Assembly (NCBI RefSeq): GCF_001908725.1
Contig: NZ_CP018725.1
Coordinates: 2,605,501 to 2,669,500, forward strand
DNA length: 64,000 bases
Direction: 5' to 3'
Origin: Xanthomonas vesicatoria ATCC 35937
GTDB taxonomy: Bacteria > Pseudomonadota > Gammaproteobacteria > Xanthomonadales > Xanthomonadaceae
Under the pieces are notes generated by a model. It made no database searches. It saw only the letters and a list, made by a program, of their open reading frames with translations, and was not told the origin of the DNA. Numbering within the stretch: position 1 is the first letter of the stretch; each line of letters opens with the position of its first letter. A program made the translations under genes and the position numbers. Below, in pieces: positions 29,350 to 38,653 of this stretch.

Positions 29350-30615
29350 TCATGGCGTTGCCTGCGCCGTGACGACAAACGGTTGCCCGGTCAGCCGCTG
29401 GATTTCGATCAACGCGGTCTGCGCTTCGACGGCGGCAGCGAGTTGCTGCTGTCGTGCATCGCTGCGCTGCGCCTGCAGCTGCGCCCAATCCAGGTAACTG
29501 GTGGCTCCGGCGCGATACGCACGCTCTGCAGTGGTGTCGGCGCGTGCCAGCGCGGGTAGCACCTCGTCGCGCATGCGCGCCACTTCCAGCTGGCCGGCGC
29601 GGTAGCGCCCGTGCGCATCGGCCAAGGTGGCGTACAGCTGCAAGGCCTGCGATTGGCGCTCGATGTCCAGCAGCGACAGCTCGGCCTGTGCGGCACGAAT
29701 CTCCGGCTGCGCGCGGCCGGCACTGCCGAGTGCGAGCGACACACTGCCGACCAGCGCGGTGGCGTTGTTGCTTTCGAGCCGGCGCACACCCACTTGCCAG
29801 TCCAGGTCCGGGCTGGCCTGGCTGCGGGCCAGCTGCAACCGCGCATCGCGCAGGCGCTGCTCGTTGTTCAGGCGTGCCAGCTCCGGCGTGCTGTCGAGTA
29901 ATTGCGCCATGACCTCGAACTCCGGAATGGCCGGCAATTGCAGGGCATCGCCGCTGATCTGGCCGGCCTCGATGCTGCGCGCGCCCCATAGCAGCGCCAG
30001 TTGCCGACCTGCCGCGGCCACCTCCAGCTGGGCACGGTCACGGTCCAGTTCCGCACGCGCCTGCAAGGCGTGTGCGGTGAGCAGGACCGATTCGGGCGAT
30101 GCGCCGGCCTGCAGCCGCTGGCGGGCGGCGGACACGGTGCGTTGGCGCGGCGTCAGGGTTTCCAGCGCGATGGTGTGGCGCTGGCGGGCGGCGATGATGG
30201 CCAGGTAGCGTCGCGCCACATCGGCCAGTACATCCAGCCGCGCGATGGCGCGTTGCGGGGCCAGCGCATCGATGCGTGCCTGCGCCAGCGTGCGGCGCGC
30301 ATCCAGCTTGCCGCCGCGTTCGAGCACACTGGCCAGGGTGAGGGTGAGCTCGGCCTGGTCCAGCGCGCGGGTCGGCCCAGTGCCGAACACGTTTTCGATC
30401 TCCGCACCAACGCGCAGCGGCGGGCGCAACGCATCGCGCTGCGCCTCGGCGGTGAGCACGGCCTGCTGGCCGTCGGCCAGATGCAGATCGGGATGCTTGG
30501 CGGCGACGCGCGCAATGGCGTCGTCCAGGGTCAGCACAGTTTGGGGCGGTACGTCCTGCGCCATGGCGCACGGCACGACCGCGAAGGCGGCAAATGCCGC
30601 CAGTCGCAACCACAT
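29350..30615 (-). CDS. czcC: CzcC-type outer-membrane efflux channel (TolC family)
   Basis: 421 aa. Signal peptide MWLRLAAFAAFAVVPCAMA cleaved before QDVPPQ; two OEP repeats with long helices (QAVLTAEAQRDALRPPL, RAGQLEVARMRDEVLPALA, ATSYLDWAQLQAQRSDA). It provides the outer-membrane duct for the metal efflux complex. First structural gene after czcI; 203 bp to czcB. Confidence 0.9.
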   Translation of the reverse strand: MWLRLAAFAAFAVVPCAMAQDVPPQTVLTLDDAIARVAAKHPDLHLADGQQAVLTAEAQRDALRPPLRVGAEIENVFGTGPTRALDQAELTLTLASVLERGGKLDARRTLAQARIDALAPQRAIARLDVLADVARRYLAIIAARQRHTIALETLTPRQRTVSAARQRLQAGASPESVLLTAHALQARAELDRDRAQLEVAAAGRQLALLWGARSIEAGQISGDALQLPAIPEFEVMAQLLDSTPELARLNNEQRLRDARLQLARSQASPDLDWQVGVRRLESNNATALVGSVSLALGSAGRAQPEIRAAQAELSLLDIERQSQALQLYATLADAHGRYRAGQLEVARMRDEVLPALARADTTAERAYRAGATSYLDWAQLQAQRSDARQQQLAAAVEAQTALIEIQRLTGQPFVVTAQATP

Positions 30616-30671
30616 GAGGGTGTCTCCGCGAATCGGGATCGATGGTCAGGCCGGCAGCCGCCGGCAAGGCA

Positions 30672-31055
30672 TCAGGCCGCGATCGGGGGACGCAATCCTG
30701 TCTCGCTCAGGTGCGAGCGGTAGTAAGCAAAAACGCCCACTGGCTGGGCCTGGGTCTGCGTGGACGGCGGCAGCCAGGCCAGCGCCGGCAACACCGCCGG
30801 ATTCTGGCCGTGGCAGTAGCCGCTGTGCATCAGGGCGTGCATCAGGCCAGCACCATCGCGCTCGCCGGCATCGCCTTCGTCGGCACCGTCATGGCCGTGC
30901 GGTGCGGTGTCTTCCAGATGCATCTGGTCGTGCGCCAGCGCGTGAACATCGCCCAGCGCGCAAGCCACCGGTGCGACCAGCACGCCCATGACCAGCACCG
31001 CCAACGCCATCAGGCGCAGCAACGGGTGCAACAGGCGGGCGCGGCGAAACAACAT
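30672..31055 (-). CDS. czcI: CzcI-like small exported protein at head of efflux operon
   Basis: 127 aa with an N-terminal hydrophobic segment (LLRLMALAVLVMGVLVAPVA), a His/Asp-rich central part (HALAHDQMHLEDTAPHGHDG) and the C-terminal HLSETGLRPPI typical of CzcI/DUF2946-like proteins that precede czcCBA. It is probably periplasmic and is thought to modulate the pump or metal sensing. 56 bp upstream of czcC in the same direction. The symbol is a family-level guess. Confidence 0.7.
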   Translation of the reverse strand: MLFRRARLLHPLLRLMALAVLVMGVLVAPVACALGDVHALAHDQMHLEDTAPHGHDGADEGDAGERDGAGLMHALMHSGYCHGQNPAVLPALAWLPPSTQTQAQPVGVFAYYRSHLSETGLRPPIAA

Positions 31056-31243
31056 GGGCGCAGCGTATCGGGGCCGGGGTAGTTACACAATCGCATGCAC
31101 GGCGTAGCGTCGTTCACAGACGATCCATCCGCATTGCCTTCGCTCCAGGACACGGAATTTCGAGTCCGTAGCGTGGTTCAGATGCAATCAAATACTTGGG
31201 GCGAAAGCACGAGTCGGCCGGGCGCGCGGGGCCCTCGCCGCTT

Positions 31244-31476
31244 GCGGGACACGCCGTGAATCGATCCCTGGATGCTCGGTGGCGGTATCCATGCATGCCG
31301 CCACACGATCCCGCAATTGGCGAGGACACCGCACCAGAAAGTCTGCTGGGGGTCTTTGTTGAAAGCCATGAACACCGACCATCGCGACTGGTCCTTGCCC
31401 GCTCACCGTCGCGGGACCTTACGCGGCACGGATGCCGCGTAAGAGCCTCCATGGACGGATTCACGGCGTGTCCCGC
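31244..31476. repeat. Inverted-repeat element upstream of the efflux operon
   Basis: A 19-bp perfect inverted repeat, GCGGGACACGCCGTGAATC (31244-31262) and GATTCACGGCGTGTCCCGC (31458-31476), encloses about 195 bp. Similarity extends outward on both sides (GGGCCCTCGCC and GGCGAGGGCCC). Inside is a hairpin CTTACGCGGCA/TGCCGCGTAAG (31418-31443). No transposase frame is present. The wider gap 31056-31565 shows no gene. Confidence 0.75.
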
Positions 31477-31565
31477 GACGGTGGGCGGGCGAGGGCCCTG
31501 CAGCCAAACCACAGACCAGCCGCTCCACAGATGGTGCTGTCAGCCGCTCCCAGTGCCCCCACGCG

Positions 31566-33377
31566 TCACGGCGCCGCGTTGCGCGCCCGCTTGGCGTCAG
31601 CCGGGCGCGCCTTGCTGTCGGCGATAAACGCACGCACCTGCTGCTCCAGCACCGGCAAGGTCACCGAGCCCTGCTTCAATACCGCGTCGTGGAAGGCCTT
31701 GATGTCGAAGCGATCGCCCAGCTCGCGTTCGGCTTCGGCACGCAGCTTGACGATGGTGATCTCGCCCAGCTTGTAGCTCAGCGCCTGGCCGGGCCAGGAG
31801 ATGTAGCGATCCACTTCGGTGGTGACTTCGTGTTCGCTCAGTGCGGTGCGGTCGCGCAGATAGGCCAGCGCCTGGTCGCGGCTCCAGCCGTCGTGGTGCA
31901 CGCCGGTGTCGATCACCAGCCGGCAGGCGCGCCACATCTCGTAGGTGAGCCGGCCGAATTCTTCGTACGGGGTCTCGTAGATACCCATCTCCTGGCCGAG
32001 CTTTTCGGTGTACAGCGCCCAGCCTTCGCCATAGGCGGAAATGTAGTTTTCGCGGCGGAACGCGGGCTGGTCGCCCTGCTCCAGCGCCAGCGAGCCTTGT
32101 AGCGAATGCCCGGGCGAAGACTCGTGCAGGGTCAGCGCCGGCAGGTTGTACAGCGGCCGCGACGGCAGGTTGTAGGTGTTGACCCAGTAGGTCGTCGCAC
32201 CACCGCGCCCGGCGGTCCAGAACGGGGCAATGTCGTCCGGCACCGGCTTGATGGTGAAACGCCCGCGCGGCAGCGTGCCGATGAACTTGCCCACCTGCCC
32301 GTCCACACGCTTGGAAATCCATGCGGCGCGATCAAGCAGCTCCTGCGGGGTCTTGGCGTAGAACTGCGGGTCGGTGCGCAGGAAGGTCAGGAACTGCGCG
32401 AAGCTGCCCTTGAAACCGACCTGCTGGATGATGGCGTTCATCTGGGTCTGGATGCGCGCTACCTCGTCCAGGCCGATCTGGTGAATCTGCTCGGGCGTCA
32501 ATTCCAGCGTGGTGTATTCGCGGATCTGCTGCCGGTAGAACGCTTTGCCATCGGGCAGCGCTTCGGCCGCCAGGGTGGTTCGCGCCTTGGGCATGTAGTC
32601 GGTGCGGAAGAAGGTCAGCAATTTGGCGTAGGCCGGAAGCACCGCGCCGCTGACCGCAGCCTTGGCCTGCGCGCGCAGCTGCGCCTGCTCCGCAGCCGGG
32701 ATCTGTGTCGGCAATTGCTTGAATGGCGCGTAGAAGGGGGAGTCGGTGGGGTCCTTGACCTCGGCGACGGTGGCGATGGAGACATCGCGCCCGTCCAGCA
32801 CCGCGCGCGGCACGCTGAAGCCGCGCGCCAGGCCGGTGCGCATGTTGACGATCTGCTGATCGAAATAGCGCGGCACATCGTTCAAGCGCGCGATGTAGGC
32901 GCGGTACTCGGCAGCGGTCTTCATCGGCCGCTGCGCCATGAAGCCCAGGTTGGACCAGAACGAGCTATCGGAATTGAACGGCATCTCGTACAGGCGCAGG
33001 CGCACCTCGGCCGCGAGGTTTTCCACCTGCGGGCGATAGATCGCAAGGTTGATCTGGTTGGCGGGCGAGAGCTGTTTCGGGTCGATACCGTCGAACTGCT
33101 TGAGCACACCCTGCCACACCGCCAGACGCGCTTGCTGGGCGACCGCGCCGACGTCCGGCAGCTTGGTGTTGTCGCCAGTGGTGTCGGTGTCTTCGTCGGC
33201 CTGGCCAGTCTCGGCCTGGCGCCATGCCCACTCTTTTTCGTAGATCGCGCGGAAGCGCGCGTCGGCAGGTGCTTCGGCAGTCAGCGTGGCCGGCGGCGTG
33301 GCGGCCTGCGCCGAGCTGAAAGCGAAGCCTGCGCCCAGCAGGGCGAGCGAGAGTGCGGCGGCGAGCGGAGAAGTCAC
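31566..33377 (-). CDS. Exported DUF885 family peptidase-like protein
   Basis: 603 aa. Sec signal peptide (LAAALSLALLGAGFAFSSAQA) then a DUF885 domain over nearly the whole length. The HESSPGH motif in LTLHESSPGHSLQG resembles an HExxH-type zinc site, with a downstream ERYISWPGQA-like segment (DRYISWPGQALSYKLGE) typical of the family. Likely a periplasmic or surface metallopeptidase; the substrate is unknown. Monocistronic, bounded by repeats. Confidence 0.88.
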   Translation of the reverse strand: MTSPLAAALSLALLGAGFAFSSAQAATPPATLTAEAPADARFRAIYEKEWAWRQAETGQADEDTDTTGDNTKLPDVGAVAQQARLAVWQGVLKQFDGIDPKQLSPANQINLAIYRPQVENLAAEVRLRLYEMPFNSDSSFWSNLGFMAQRPMKTAAEYRAYIARLNDVPRYFDQQIVNMRTGLARGFSVPRAVLDGRDVSIATVAEVKDPTDSPFYAPFKQLPTQIPAAEQAQLRAQAKAAVSGAVLPAYAKLLTFFRTDYMPKARTTLAAEALPDGKAFYRQQIREYTTLELTPEQIHQIGLDEVARIQTQMNAIIQQVGFKGSFAQFLTFLRTDPQFYAKTPQELLDRAAWISKRVDGQVGKFIGTLPRGRFTIKPVPDDIAPFWTAGRGGATTYWVNTYNLPSRPLYNLPALTLHESSPGHSLQGSLALEQGDQPAFRRENYISAYGEGWALYTEKLGQEMGIYETPYEEFGRLTYEMWRACRLVIDTGVHHDGWSRDQALAYLRDRTALSEHEVTTEVDRYISWPGQALSYKLGEITIVKLRAEAERELGDRFDIKAFHDAVLKQGSVTLPVLEQQVRAFIADSKARPADAKRARNAAP

Positions 33378-33536
33378 GTGCGGAGAGCCTGATCTGAAAC
33401 GAACGCCCGATCATGGCAGCCCGCGCGTGAGCTGCCATGGGCCGGAAGTCCCAATGGGCTGTTGCCGGCGGTGGCTGTTGAGCTCCCTCTCCTGCCGTCG
33501 GGAGCACGTGGGCGGTTGCGCTGATGTGGCTGGAGT

Positions 33537-33690
33537 GTCGGGCACTGCCCCCCTCCGCCCTGCGGGCACCTTCCCCCGCAAGCGGGGGAAGGGTGCTGGT
33601 GTGCCTGTCCAGCGAAGACAGGCGCTGAGCTTGTCGGGGACGCTGCTCACTCCCTCTCCCGCCTGCGGAGAGGGTTGGGGTGAGGGCGCT
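33537..33690. repeat. Two CCCTCTCCCG-family palindromes between DUF885 gene and rsmG
   Basis: Unit 1 (33549-33600) contains CCGCCCTGCGGGCACCTTCC and CCCCGCAAGCGGGGG; unit 2 (33650-33690) is CTCCCTCTCCCGCCTGCGGA then GAGGGTTGGGGTGAGGG. The rest of the 328-bp gap shows nothing coding. Confidence 0.8.
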
Positions 33691-33705
33691 TTGAGACCGA
33701 TTGGC

Positions 33706-34344
33706 TCAGGCCTTGCGTACCACCACCAGATGCCGTTCGCCGTCCAGGCCGGGCACCTGCAAAGGGTGCACCTCGCTCATCGTCCAGCCGTCGGGCAATG
33801 CGGCGATCTCTTCGTGCGGATAGAGGCCCTTCATCGCCAGCAGGCTGCCGCCCGGGCGCAGCAGGTGACCACCCACGTCGATGATGCCGGCCAGCGTATC
33901 CAGTGCGCGCGCGGTGAGGTGGTCGTAGGCGGCCGGCTCATCCAGCGCTTCGGCACGCGACTCGGCCACGCGCGCGTTGTCCAGTGCCAGGTGACGCAAG
34001 GCCTCGCGCATGAAGCGCGCCTTCTTGCCGTTGCTTTCCACCAGGGTCACTTGCAACTGCGGGCGAGTGATGGCCAGCGGAATGCCAGGCAGGCCGGGGC
34101 CGGTACCCAGATCGGCCAGGGTGCCGCTGGCGATGTACGGCTGCATGGCAAGCGAATCGAGCAGATGCCGGGTGACCATCTCGCGTGGGTCGCGCACGGC
34201 GGTGAGGTTGTAGGTCTTGTTCCAGCGCACCAGCAGGGCCAGGTAACGCAGCAGCGGAGCGGCAAACGCCGCATCCAGGGATTGGGCCTGCAGGCCGCGT
34301 TCGAGCGCGGCGGAAACATCGGAGGGAAGTGCGGCATCGTTCAT
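33706..34344 (-). CDS. rsmG: 16S rRNA (guanine-527-N7)-methyltransferase
   Basis: 212-aa RsmG/GidB. SAM-binding motif [35 protein letters not shown] upstream of it, and [13 protein letters not shown] near the end. Modifies G527 of 16S rRNA; loss gives low-level streptomycin resistance in many bacteria. It is not next to gidA or parAB here. Confidence 0.95.
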   Translation of the reverse strand: MNDAALPSDVSAALERGLQAQSLDAAFAAPLLRYLALLVRWNKTYNLTAVRDPREMVTRHLLDSLAMQPYIASGTLADLGTGPGLPGIPLAITRPQLQVTLVESNGKKARFMREALRHLALDNARVAESRAEALDEPAAYDHLTARALDTLAGIIDVGGHLLRPGGSLLAMKGLYPHEEIAALPDGWTMSEVHPLQVPGLDGERHLVVVRKA

Positions 34345-34647
34345 GGCGCGATTATCGCAGTTGACGGTGGAGTGGCGGGAATGGGGAATGGGGAAGCGTC
34401 GATGCTCGCGGGAATGATCTGAAGCAACCGGACCGCATCGGCGCAGTCGGCCGGCACTTCACGGCCTTGGTGGCGCGATACGGCGACGCATCGCGGGCAT
34501 GCTGGCCGGCGCTCGCGATGCCGCGCCTCCCTGGCCGGCATCGACGTGATCCCGGGCACGCGGCCTGGAGCGGTGCCCGTGACAGACACGCAGCGGTAAG
34601 ACAGCGGCGCTACATCTGCAAGCTCCCCGCTGCGCGAAGGACACCCC
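34345..34647. other. Divergent gap rsmG / phoD
   Basis: 303 bp without a gene; contains the string GGGAATGGGGAATGGGGAAG (34377-34396), one of the scattered GATTCCC-type repeats of this genome. It should hold the promoters of both flanking genes, but no motif stands out. Confidence 0.4.
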
Positions 34648-36234
34648 ATGACCGCCTCCAATCCCTACCGCCGCCGCGTGTTGCAAGGTTTGGGCGCCGG
34701 ACTCTTGCTGCCGGCAGCTGGCGGTTGGTCTGCACGCAGTCTGGCCGCGCCCTCCGGGCGGCCGATGATCACCGATGGGGTGCAGAGCGGCGATGTGCTG
34801 GACGGCCGCGCACTGCTATGGAGCCGCGCCGACCGCCCCGCACGGCTGCGGGTGGAGTGGGATACGCGCCCGAGCCTGCGCCAGGCGCGTCGCGTGGAGG
34901 GAGGCATGGCCGTACCCGCCCACGATCTCACCGCGCGCGTGGACCTGGACGGGTTGCCGTGCGACCAGGACATCTTCTATCGGGTGCGCTTCGAGGACGC
35001 CGACAGCGGTGTGCTGAGTGCGCCGGTGCATGGGCATCTGCGCAGCGCACCGCAGACGCGCCGCGATGTGCGCTTTGTCTGGAGCGGCGACACCGTGGGC
35101 CAGGGCTTCCGCATCAATCCCGACGTCGGCGGCATGCGCATCTACAGCGCGATGCGCGCACGCAACCCGGATTTCTTCCTGCATAGCGGCGACACCATCT
35201 ATGCCGACAGCCCGGTCCCGGCCGAACTCATCGTCGAGGAAGGCAAGCGCTGGCGCAATCTCACCACCGCGGCCAAGAGCAAGGTGGCCGAAACGCTGGA
35301 CGAGTTTCGCGGCAACTACCGCTACAACCTGCTCGACGACCATGTGCGCCGCTTCAATGCCGAGGTGCCGCAGCTGTGGCAATGGGACGACCACGAAACC
35401 ACCAACAACTGGTCGCCCGGCAAGCAATTGGATACGCGCTACCAGGTGCGCGATATCCAGGTGCTGGCCGCGCGCGCGCGCAAAGCGTTCCTGGAATACG
35501 CACCGATGCGCGGCGTGCGCGCCGACGGCGATGGGCGCATCTATCGCAAGATCAGCTATGGCCCGCTGCTGGATGTGTTCGTGCTGGACATGCGCAGTTA
35601 TCGCGGCGCCAATAGCGATAACCTGCAACCCACGCCGAGCGCAGAGACCGCATTTCTCGGCGCCGAGCAGCTGGCCTGGCTGCAGCGCGCATTGGCCGGC
35701 TCACGCGCGCAGTGGAAGGTGATCGCCGCCGACATGCCGATCGGTTTGCAGGTCCCCGATGGCGAAGATGGCAACGGGCGCCCACGCTGGGAAGCAATCG
35801 CCAATGGCGATGATGGCGCGCCGCGCGGACGCGAGCAGGAGATCGCCGCACTGCTGCGTTTCATCAGCCGCGCGCGCATCCGCAACACGGTGTGGCTGAC
35901 GGCCGATGTGCATTATTGCGCCGCGCATTACTACCACCCGGACCGCGCCGCGTTTCAGCAGTTCGAGCCGTTCTGGGAATTCGTCGGCGGCCCGCTCAAT
36001 GCCGGCAGCTTCGGCCCGAATGCGCTGGATGCCACCTTCGGCCCGACGGTGGTGTTCCAGAAGGCGCCGCCCGCGCCAAACACCTCACCGCTGGCCGGGT
36101 ATCAGTTCTTCGGCGAGGTGGAGATCGACGGCGCCAGTGGCGTATTGACGGTGACCTTGCGCGATATCGATGGCGTGGCGCAGTTCCGTCAGCCGATCTT
36201 GCCGTTTGGCGCGGCGCCTCACGTGGCGGGCTGA
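34648..36234 (+). CDS. phoD: PhoD-family alkaline phosphatase/phosphodiesterase
   Basis: 528-aa exported phosphoesterase. Twin-arginine signal near the N-terminus (YRRRVLQGLGAGLLLPAAGG) followed by the PhoD N-terminal domain (TDGVQSGDVLDGRALLWSRA) and metal-binding segments SGDTIYADSP, WDDHETTNNW and WLTADVHYCAAHYY. The metal cofactor (Fe/Ca) is loaded before Tat export in this family. Scavenges phosphate from organic esters. Its 3' end overlaps the convergent PPTase gene by 16 bp. Confidence 0.92.
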   Translation: MTASNPYRRRVLQGLGAGLLLPAAGGWSARSLAAPSGRPMITDGVQSGDVLDGRALLWSRADRPARLRVEWDTRPSLRQARRVEGGMAVPAHDLTARVDLDGLPCDQDIFYRVRFEDADSGVLSAPVHGHLRSAPQTRRDVRFVWSGDTVGQGFRINPDVGGMRIYSAMRARNPDFFLHSGDTIYADSPVPAELIVEEGKRWRNLTTAAKSKVAETLDEFRGNYRYNLLDDHVRRFNAEVPQLWQWDDHETTNNWSPGKQLDTRYQVRDIQVLAARARKAFLEYAPMRGVRADGDGRIYRKISYGPLLDVFVLDMRSYRGANSDNLQPTPSAETAFLGAEQLAWLQRALAGSRAQWKVIAADMPIGLQVPDGEDGNGRPRWEAIANGDDGAPRGREQEIAALLRFISRARIRNTVWLTADVHYCAAHYYHPDRAAFQQFEPFWEFVGGPLNAGSFGPNALDATFGPTVVFQKAPPAPNTSPLAGYQFFGEVEIDGASGVLTVTLRDIDGVAQFRQPILPFGAAPHVAG

Positions 36235-36815
36235 GGATAAAACGCCAGCGCGGCGCGGCAGTCGGGCGCGGCCCACCATTCGTGCAGCTGCCACTGCGTG
36301 GCATCGCCAAGTTCGGGGTCGCACCACTGCAGCTGCAATGCGCCATCTGGCGCCAGCGTATACGCTAGCCGATGCAGGCCGAACGACAAGCCATGCCCGT
36401 AGGCCTTGAGCAAGGCCTCCTTGGCGCACCACAGGCGGAAAAACAGCGCCTGCTGTGCGTCGGCCCCCCGCGCCGCCAGCAACGCCAGTTCGTCGGGGTG
36501 GAAGAAACGCTGCGCGATGTCCAGCAGGCGCGGGCGTGCGCGGATACGTTCCAGATCCACCCCCAGCCGCACGCCGCGACCCAGCCCAACCAGCAGATAG
36601 TCGCCACTGTGGCTCCAGCCGGTATCCCAGTCGGGCAGCGCCGGCTGCAGGGAGGGTCGGCCTCGCGCGTCGCGCTCCAGTGGCACCCGCGCAGAGTCGA
36701 TCCCCAATGCCGGGCCAAGCAACTGACGTGCCTGCGGCTCGCCGCGCTCGCCATGCCGGTGCGGACGCAGCCACAGCTGCACCGGTCCGACCTGCCAGCT
36801 CGCGTGCGCTGTCAC
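36219..36815 (-). CDS. 4'-phosphopantetheinyl transferase, Sfp/HetI type
   Basis: 198 aa, short for an Sfp-type enzyme but complete. Carries WSHSGDYLLVGLGRG, the Mg-binding motif GVDLERIR and the FRLWCAKEALLKAYGHGL motif. It activates carrier proteins of fatty-acid, polyketide or nonribosomal peptide synthases by adding the CoA-derived arm. No synthase is in this window. In Xanthomonas such enzymes can serve phytotoxin or pigment synthesis; that is a family-level statement. Confidence 0.9.
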   Translation of the reverse strand: MTAHASWQVGPVQLWLRPHRHGERGEPQARQLLGPALGIDSARVPLERDARGRPSLQPALPDWDTGWSHSGDYLLVGLGRGVRLGVDLERIRARPRLLDIAQRFFHPDELALLAARGADAQQALFFRLWCAKEALLKAYGHGLSFGLHRLAYTLAPDGALQLQWCDPELGDATQWQLHEWWAAPDCRAALAFYPQPAT

Positions 36816-36941
36816 GCCTTATGCACCAAACCGAACATTCGACCAAATCGTTCATCGCGCTCGACAGCTGCTTCACGGCACGCTGCGTCCAATGGCGCCC
36901 ATGCACCGCTCCCGGTGCAAGCGAACGAGGAGATTGGCACC

Positions 36942-37193
36942 ATGGGCATCATCATCTGGTTGATCATCGGCGGCATCGTGGGTTGGCTGGCCAGCATCAT
37001 CATGCGTCGCGATGCACAGCAGGGCATCATTCTCAATGTGGTGGTCGGTATCGTTGGTGCGATGATTGCCGGTTGGTTCTTAGGCGGCGGCATCAATCAG
37101 GCGATCACGGTGATGACCTTCGTCTGGTCGTTGGTGGGTGCGGTGATTCTGCTGGCCATCGTCAACCTGTTTACCCGCGGACGTGTGCGCTAA
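36942..37193 (+). CDS. GlsB/YeaQ/YmgE family membrane protein
   Basis: 83-aa protein with three transmembrane segments: MGIIIWLIIGGIVGWLASII, GIILNVVVGIVGAMIAGWFL and TFVWSLVGAVILLAIVNLF. The Gly-rich pattern is that of transglycosylase-associated (GlsB/YeaQ) stress proteins. CGAGGAGA lies 8 bp upstream of the ATG. Monocistronic; the molecular role is not established for the family. Confidence 0.9.
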   Translation: MGIIIWLIIGGIVGWLASIIMRRDAQQGIILNVVVGIVGAMIAGWFLGGGINQAITVMTFVWSLVGAVILLAIVNLFTRGRVR

Positions 37194-37351
37194 TCGGTTC
37201 TGACCAAACGTGCGTGCGGCCATCATGGTCGCAAGCAGTGGGTGCAAGAATCGTAGCGTACGCATCGTCCACGCAGAGTCCGAGCCGGCACTTTCGCGCT
37301 GAGGGCTGTTCACTGGTTTTGCTGGTTGCGCCATGTCGCGCCATTGCGTTT

Positions 37352-37385
37352 ACGACAATGCCCGGGCTTGCCCGGGCATTGTCGT
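37352..37385. terminator. Perfect 15-bp hairpin after the GFA gene
   Basis: ACGACAATGCCCGGG / CCCGGGCATTGTCGT with CTTG loop, directly adjoining the stop of the minus-strand GFA-family gene and convergent with the GlsB-like gene. It could terminate both, although neither side has a long T-run. Confidence 0.65.
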
Positions 37386-37386
37386 C

Positions 37387-37824
37387 TCAGCTGCCGGCAG
37401 CACGACGATCTGCAGGGTGATTGACGCCCTCTTCCACCGGCACCGCAATGTTCAGCGCATACGGGTTGACCCCTTCCAGACAGCCGACGTTGTAGCCGTA
37501 CTCGTTGGGATTGGAGCGGCGGCGGTGATGGGTATAGATGCCGCAGACGCCGCAGAAATAGTGCGCGGCGGTGTGCGTGTTGAACTGATACAGGCGCAGC
37601 ACCTCTTCGCCCTGCAGCACGTGCAGGCCATCGAGCGTGACCGAGGCGACGATGGCGCCACGGCGGCGGCACATCGAACAATCGCAACGGCGTGGATCGA
37701 TCAGGCCGTTCGGTAACTCCAGGTCGATCTGCACCGCGCCGCAATGGCAACTCAACCGGTGCACCGGCCCCAAGGTCACGTCGCCGATCTTGTGGGTACT
37801 ACGCCGCAGGTGACGCTCGCTCAT
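37387..37824 (-). CDS. GFA-family (glutathione-dependent formaldehyde-activating-like) protein
   Basis: 145-aa zinc protein with the GFA cysteine pattern: SCHCGAVQ, CDCSMCRRRG and YFCGVCGIYTH. The family can bind glutathione adducts, but most members have no proven substrate. The start at MSERHLRRSTHK overlaps the xth stop by 4 bp (ATGA), so it is co-translated with exonuclease III. Confidence 0.88.
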   Translation of the reverse strand: MSERHLRRSTHKIGDVTLGPVHRLSCHCGAVQIDLELPNGLIDPRRCDCSMCRRRGAIVASVTLDGLHVLQGEEVLRLYQFNTHTAAHYFCGVCGIYTHHRRRSNPNEYGYNVGCLEGVNPYALNIAVPVEEGVNHPADRRAAGS

Positions 37825-38600
37825 GCGCCGACCTCCGCCAGCTGCACCCAGGCCGGGGCGTGGTCGCTGGGACGTTCCCAGGTGCGCGGTTCGCGGTCGA
37901 TGCCCGCCCCCACCGCGCGTGCGCGCAACGCATCCGACACCAGGGTCAGGTCGATGCGCAGCCCCAGGTTGCGGCGGTACGCGGCCTGACGGTAATCCCA
38001 CCAGCTGAACTGCTCGGCGTCGTCGTGATGCAAACGGAACGCATCGTGCAGGCCCAGCGCCAGCAATTTTTCCAGTGCGGCACGCTCGGCGGCGGAGGTG
38101 AGGATGTGGGCCTCGTTCCATACCACCGGGTCGTGCACGTCGCGCGCATCCGGTGCGATGTTGAAGTCGCCCAGTACCACCAACTGCGGATGGCGCTGCA
38201 GCTCCTGCGCGATCCAGTCGTGCACAGCCTCCAGCCAGCGTAGTTTGTAGGCGTATTTGTCGGTGCCCACGTCCTGGCCGTTGACCACGTACAGATTGAT
38301 GATGCGCACGCCATCGACGGTGGCGGCGATGACGCGCTGTTGCACGTCATCGAACCCGGGGATGCCCATCTGCACGTCCAGCGCCGGCGCGCGCGACAGG
38401 ATCGCCACGCCGTTGTAGGTCTTCTGCCCGCAGAACACGCTGCGGTAACCGAGCGCGGCCAGCGCCGCATCCGGAAACTTGTGGTCTTCCAGCTTGGTTT
38501 CCTGGATGCCCACCACGTCCGGCGCGAAATCGGTGAGCCACTGTTGCAGGTGCGGCAGCCGCACGTTGAGCGAGTTGACGTTCCAGGAGGCGATCTTCAT
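37821..38600 (-). CDS. xthA: Exodeoxyribonuclease III
   Basis: 259-aa AP endonuclease and 3'-5' exonuclease for base-excision repair. Motifs: MKIASWNVNSLNVRL, QETKLED (metal-binding Glu), LVVLGDFNIAPD (catalytic Asp/Asn) and SDHAPAWV (catalytic His). Start is unambiguous; followed by the GFA gene with a 4-bp overlap. Confidence 0.95.
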   Translation of the reverse strand: MKIASWNVNSLNVRLPHLQQWLTDFAPDVVGIQETKLEDHKFPDAALAALGYRSVFCGQKTYNGVAILSRAPALDVQMGIPGFDDVQQRVIAATVDGVRIINLYVVNGQDVGTDKYAYKLRWLEAVHDWIAQELQRHPQLVVLGDFNIAPDARDVHDPVVWNEAHILTSAAERAALEKLLALGLHDAFRLHHDDAEQFSWWDYRQAAYRRNLGLRIDLTLVSDALRARAVGAGIDREPRTWERPSDHAPAWVQLAEVGA

Positions 38601-38653
38601 GGCGGGGGCCGTGGTTCAAACCACCAATGGTACCCCCGCCACCTGCCGACGCC

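Noticed and set aside
27530..29497. 655-codon plus-strand frame opposite czcB
   Set aside because: Antisense to a well-supported lipoprotein adaptor; composition is that of a GC-rich shadow frame.
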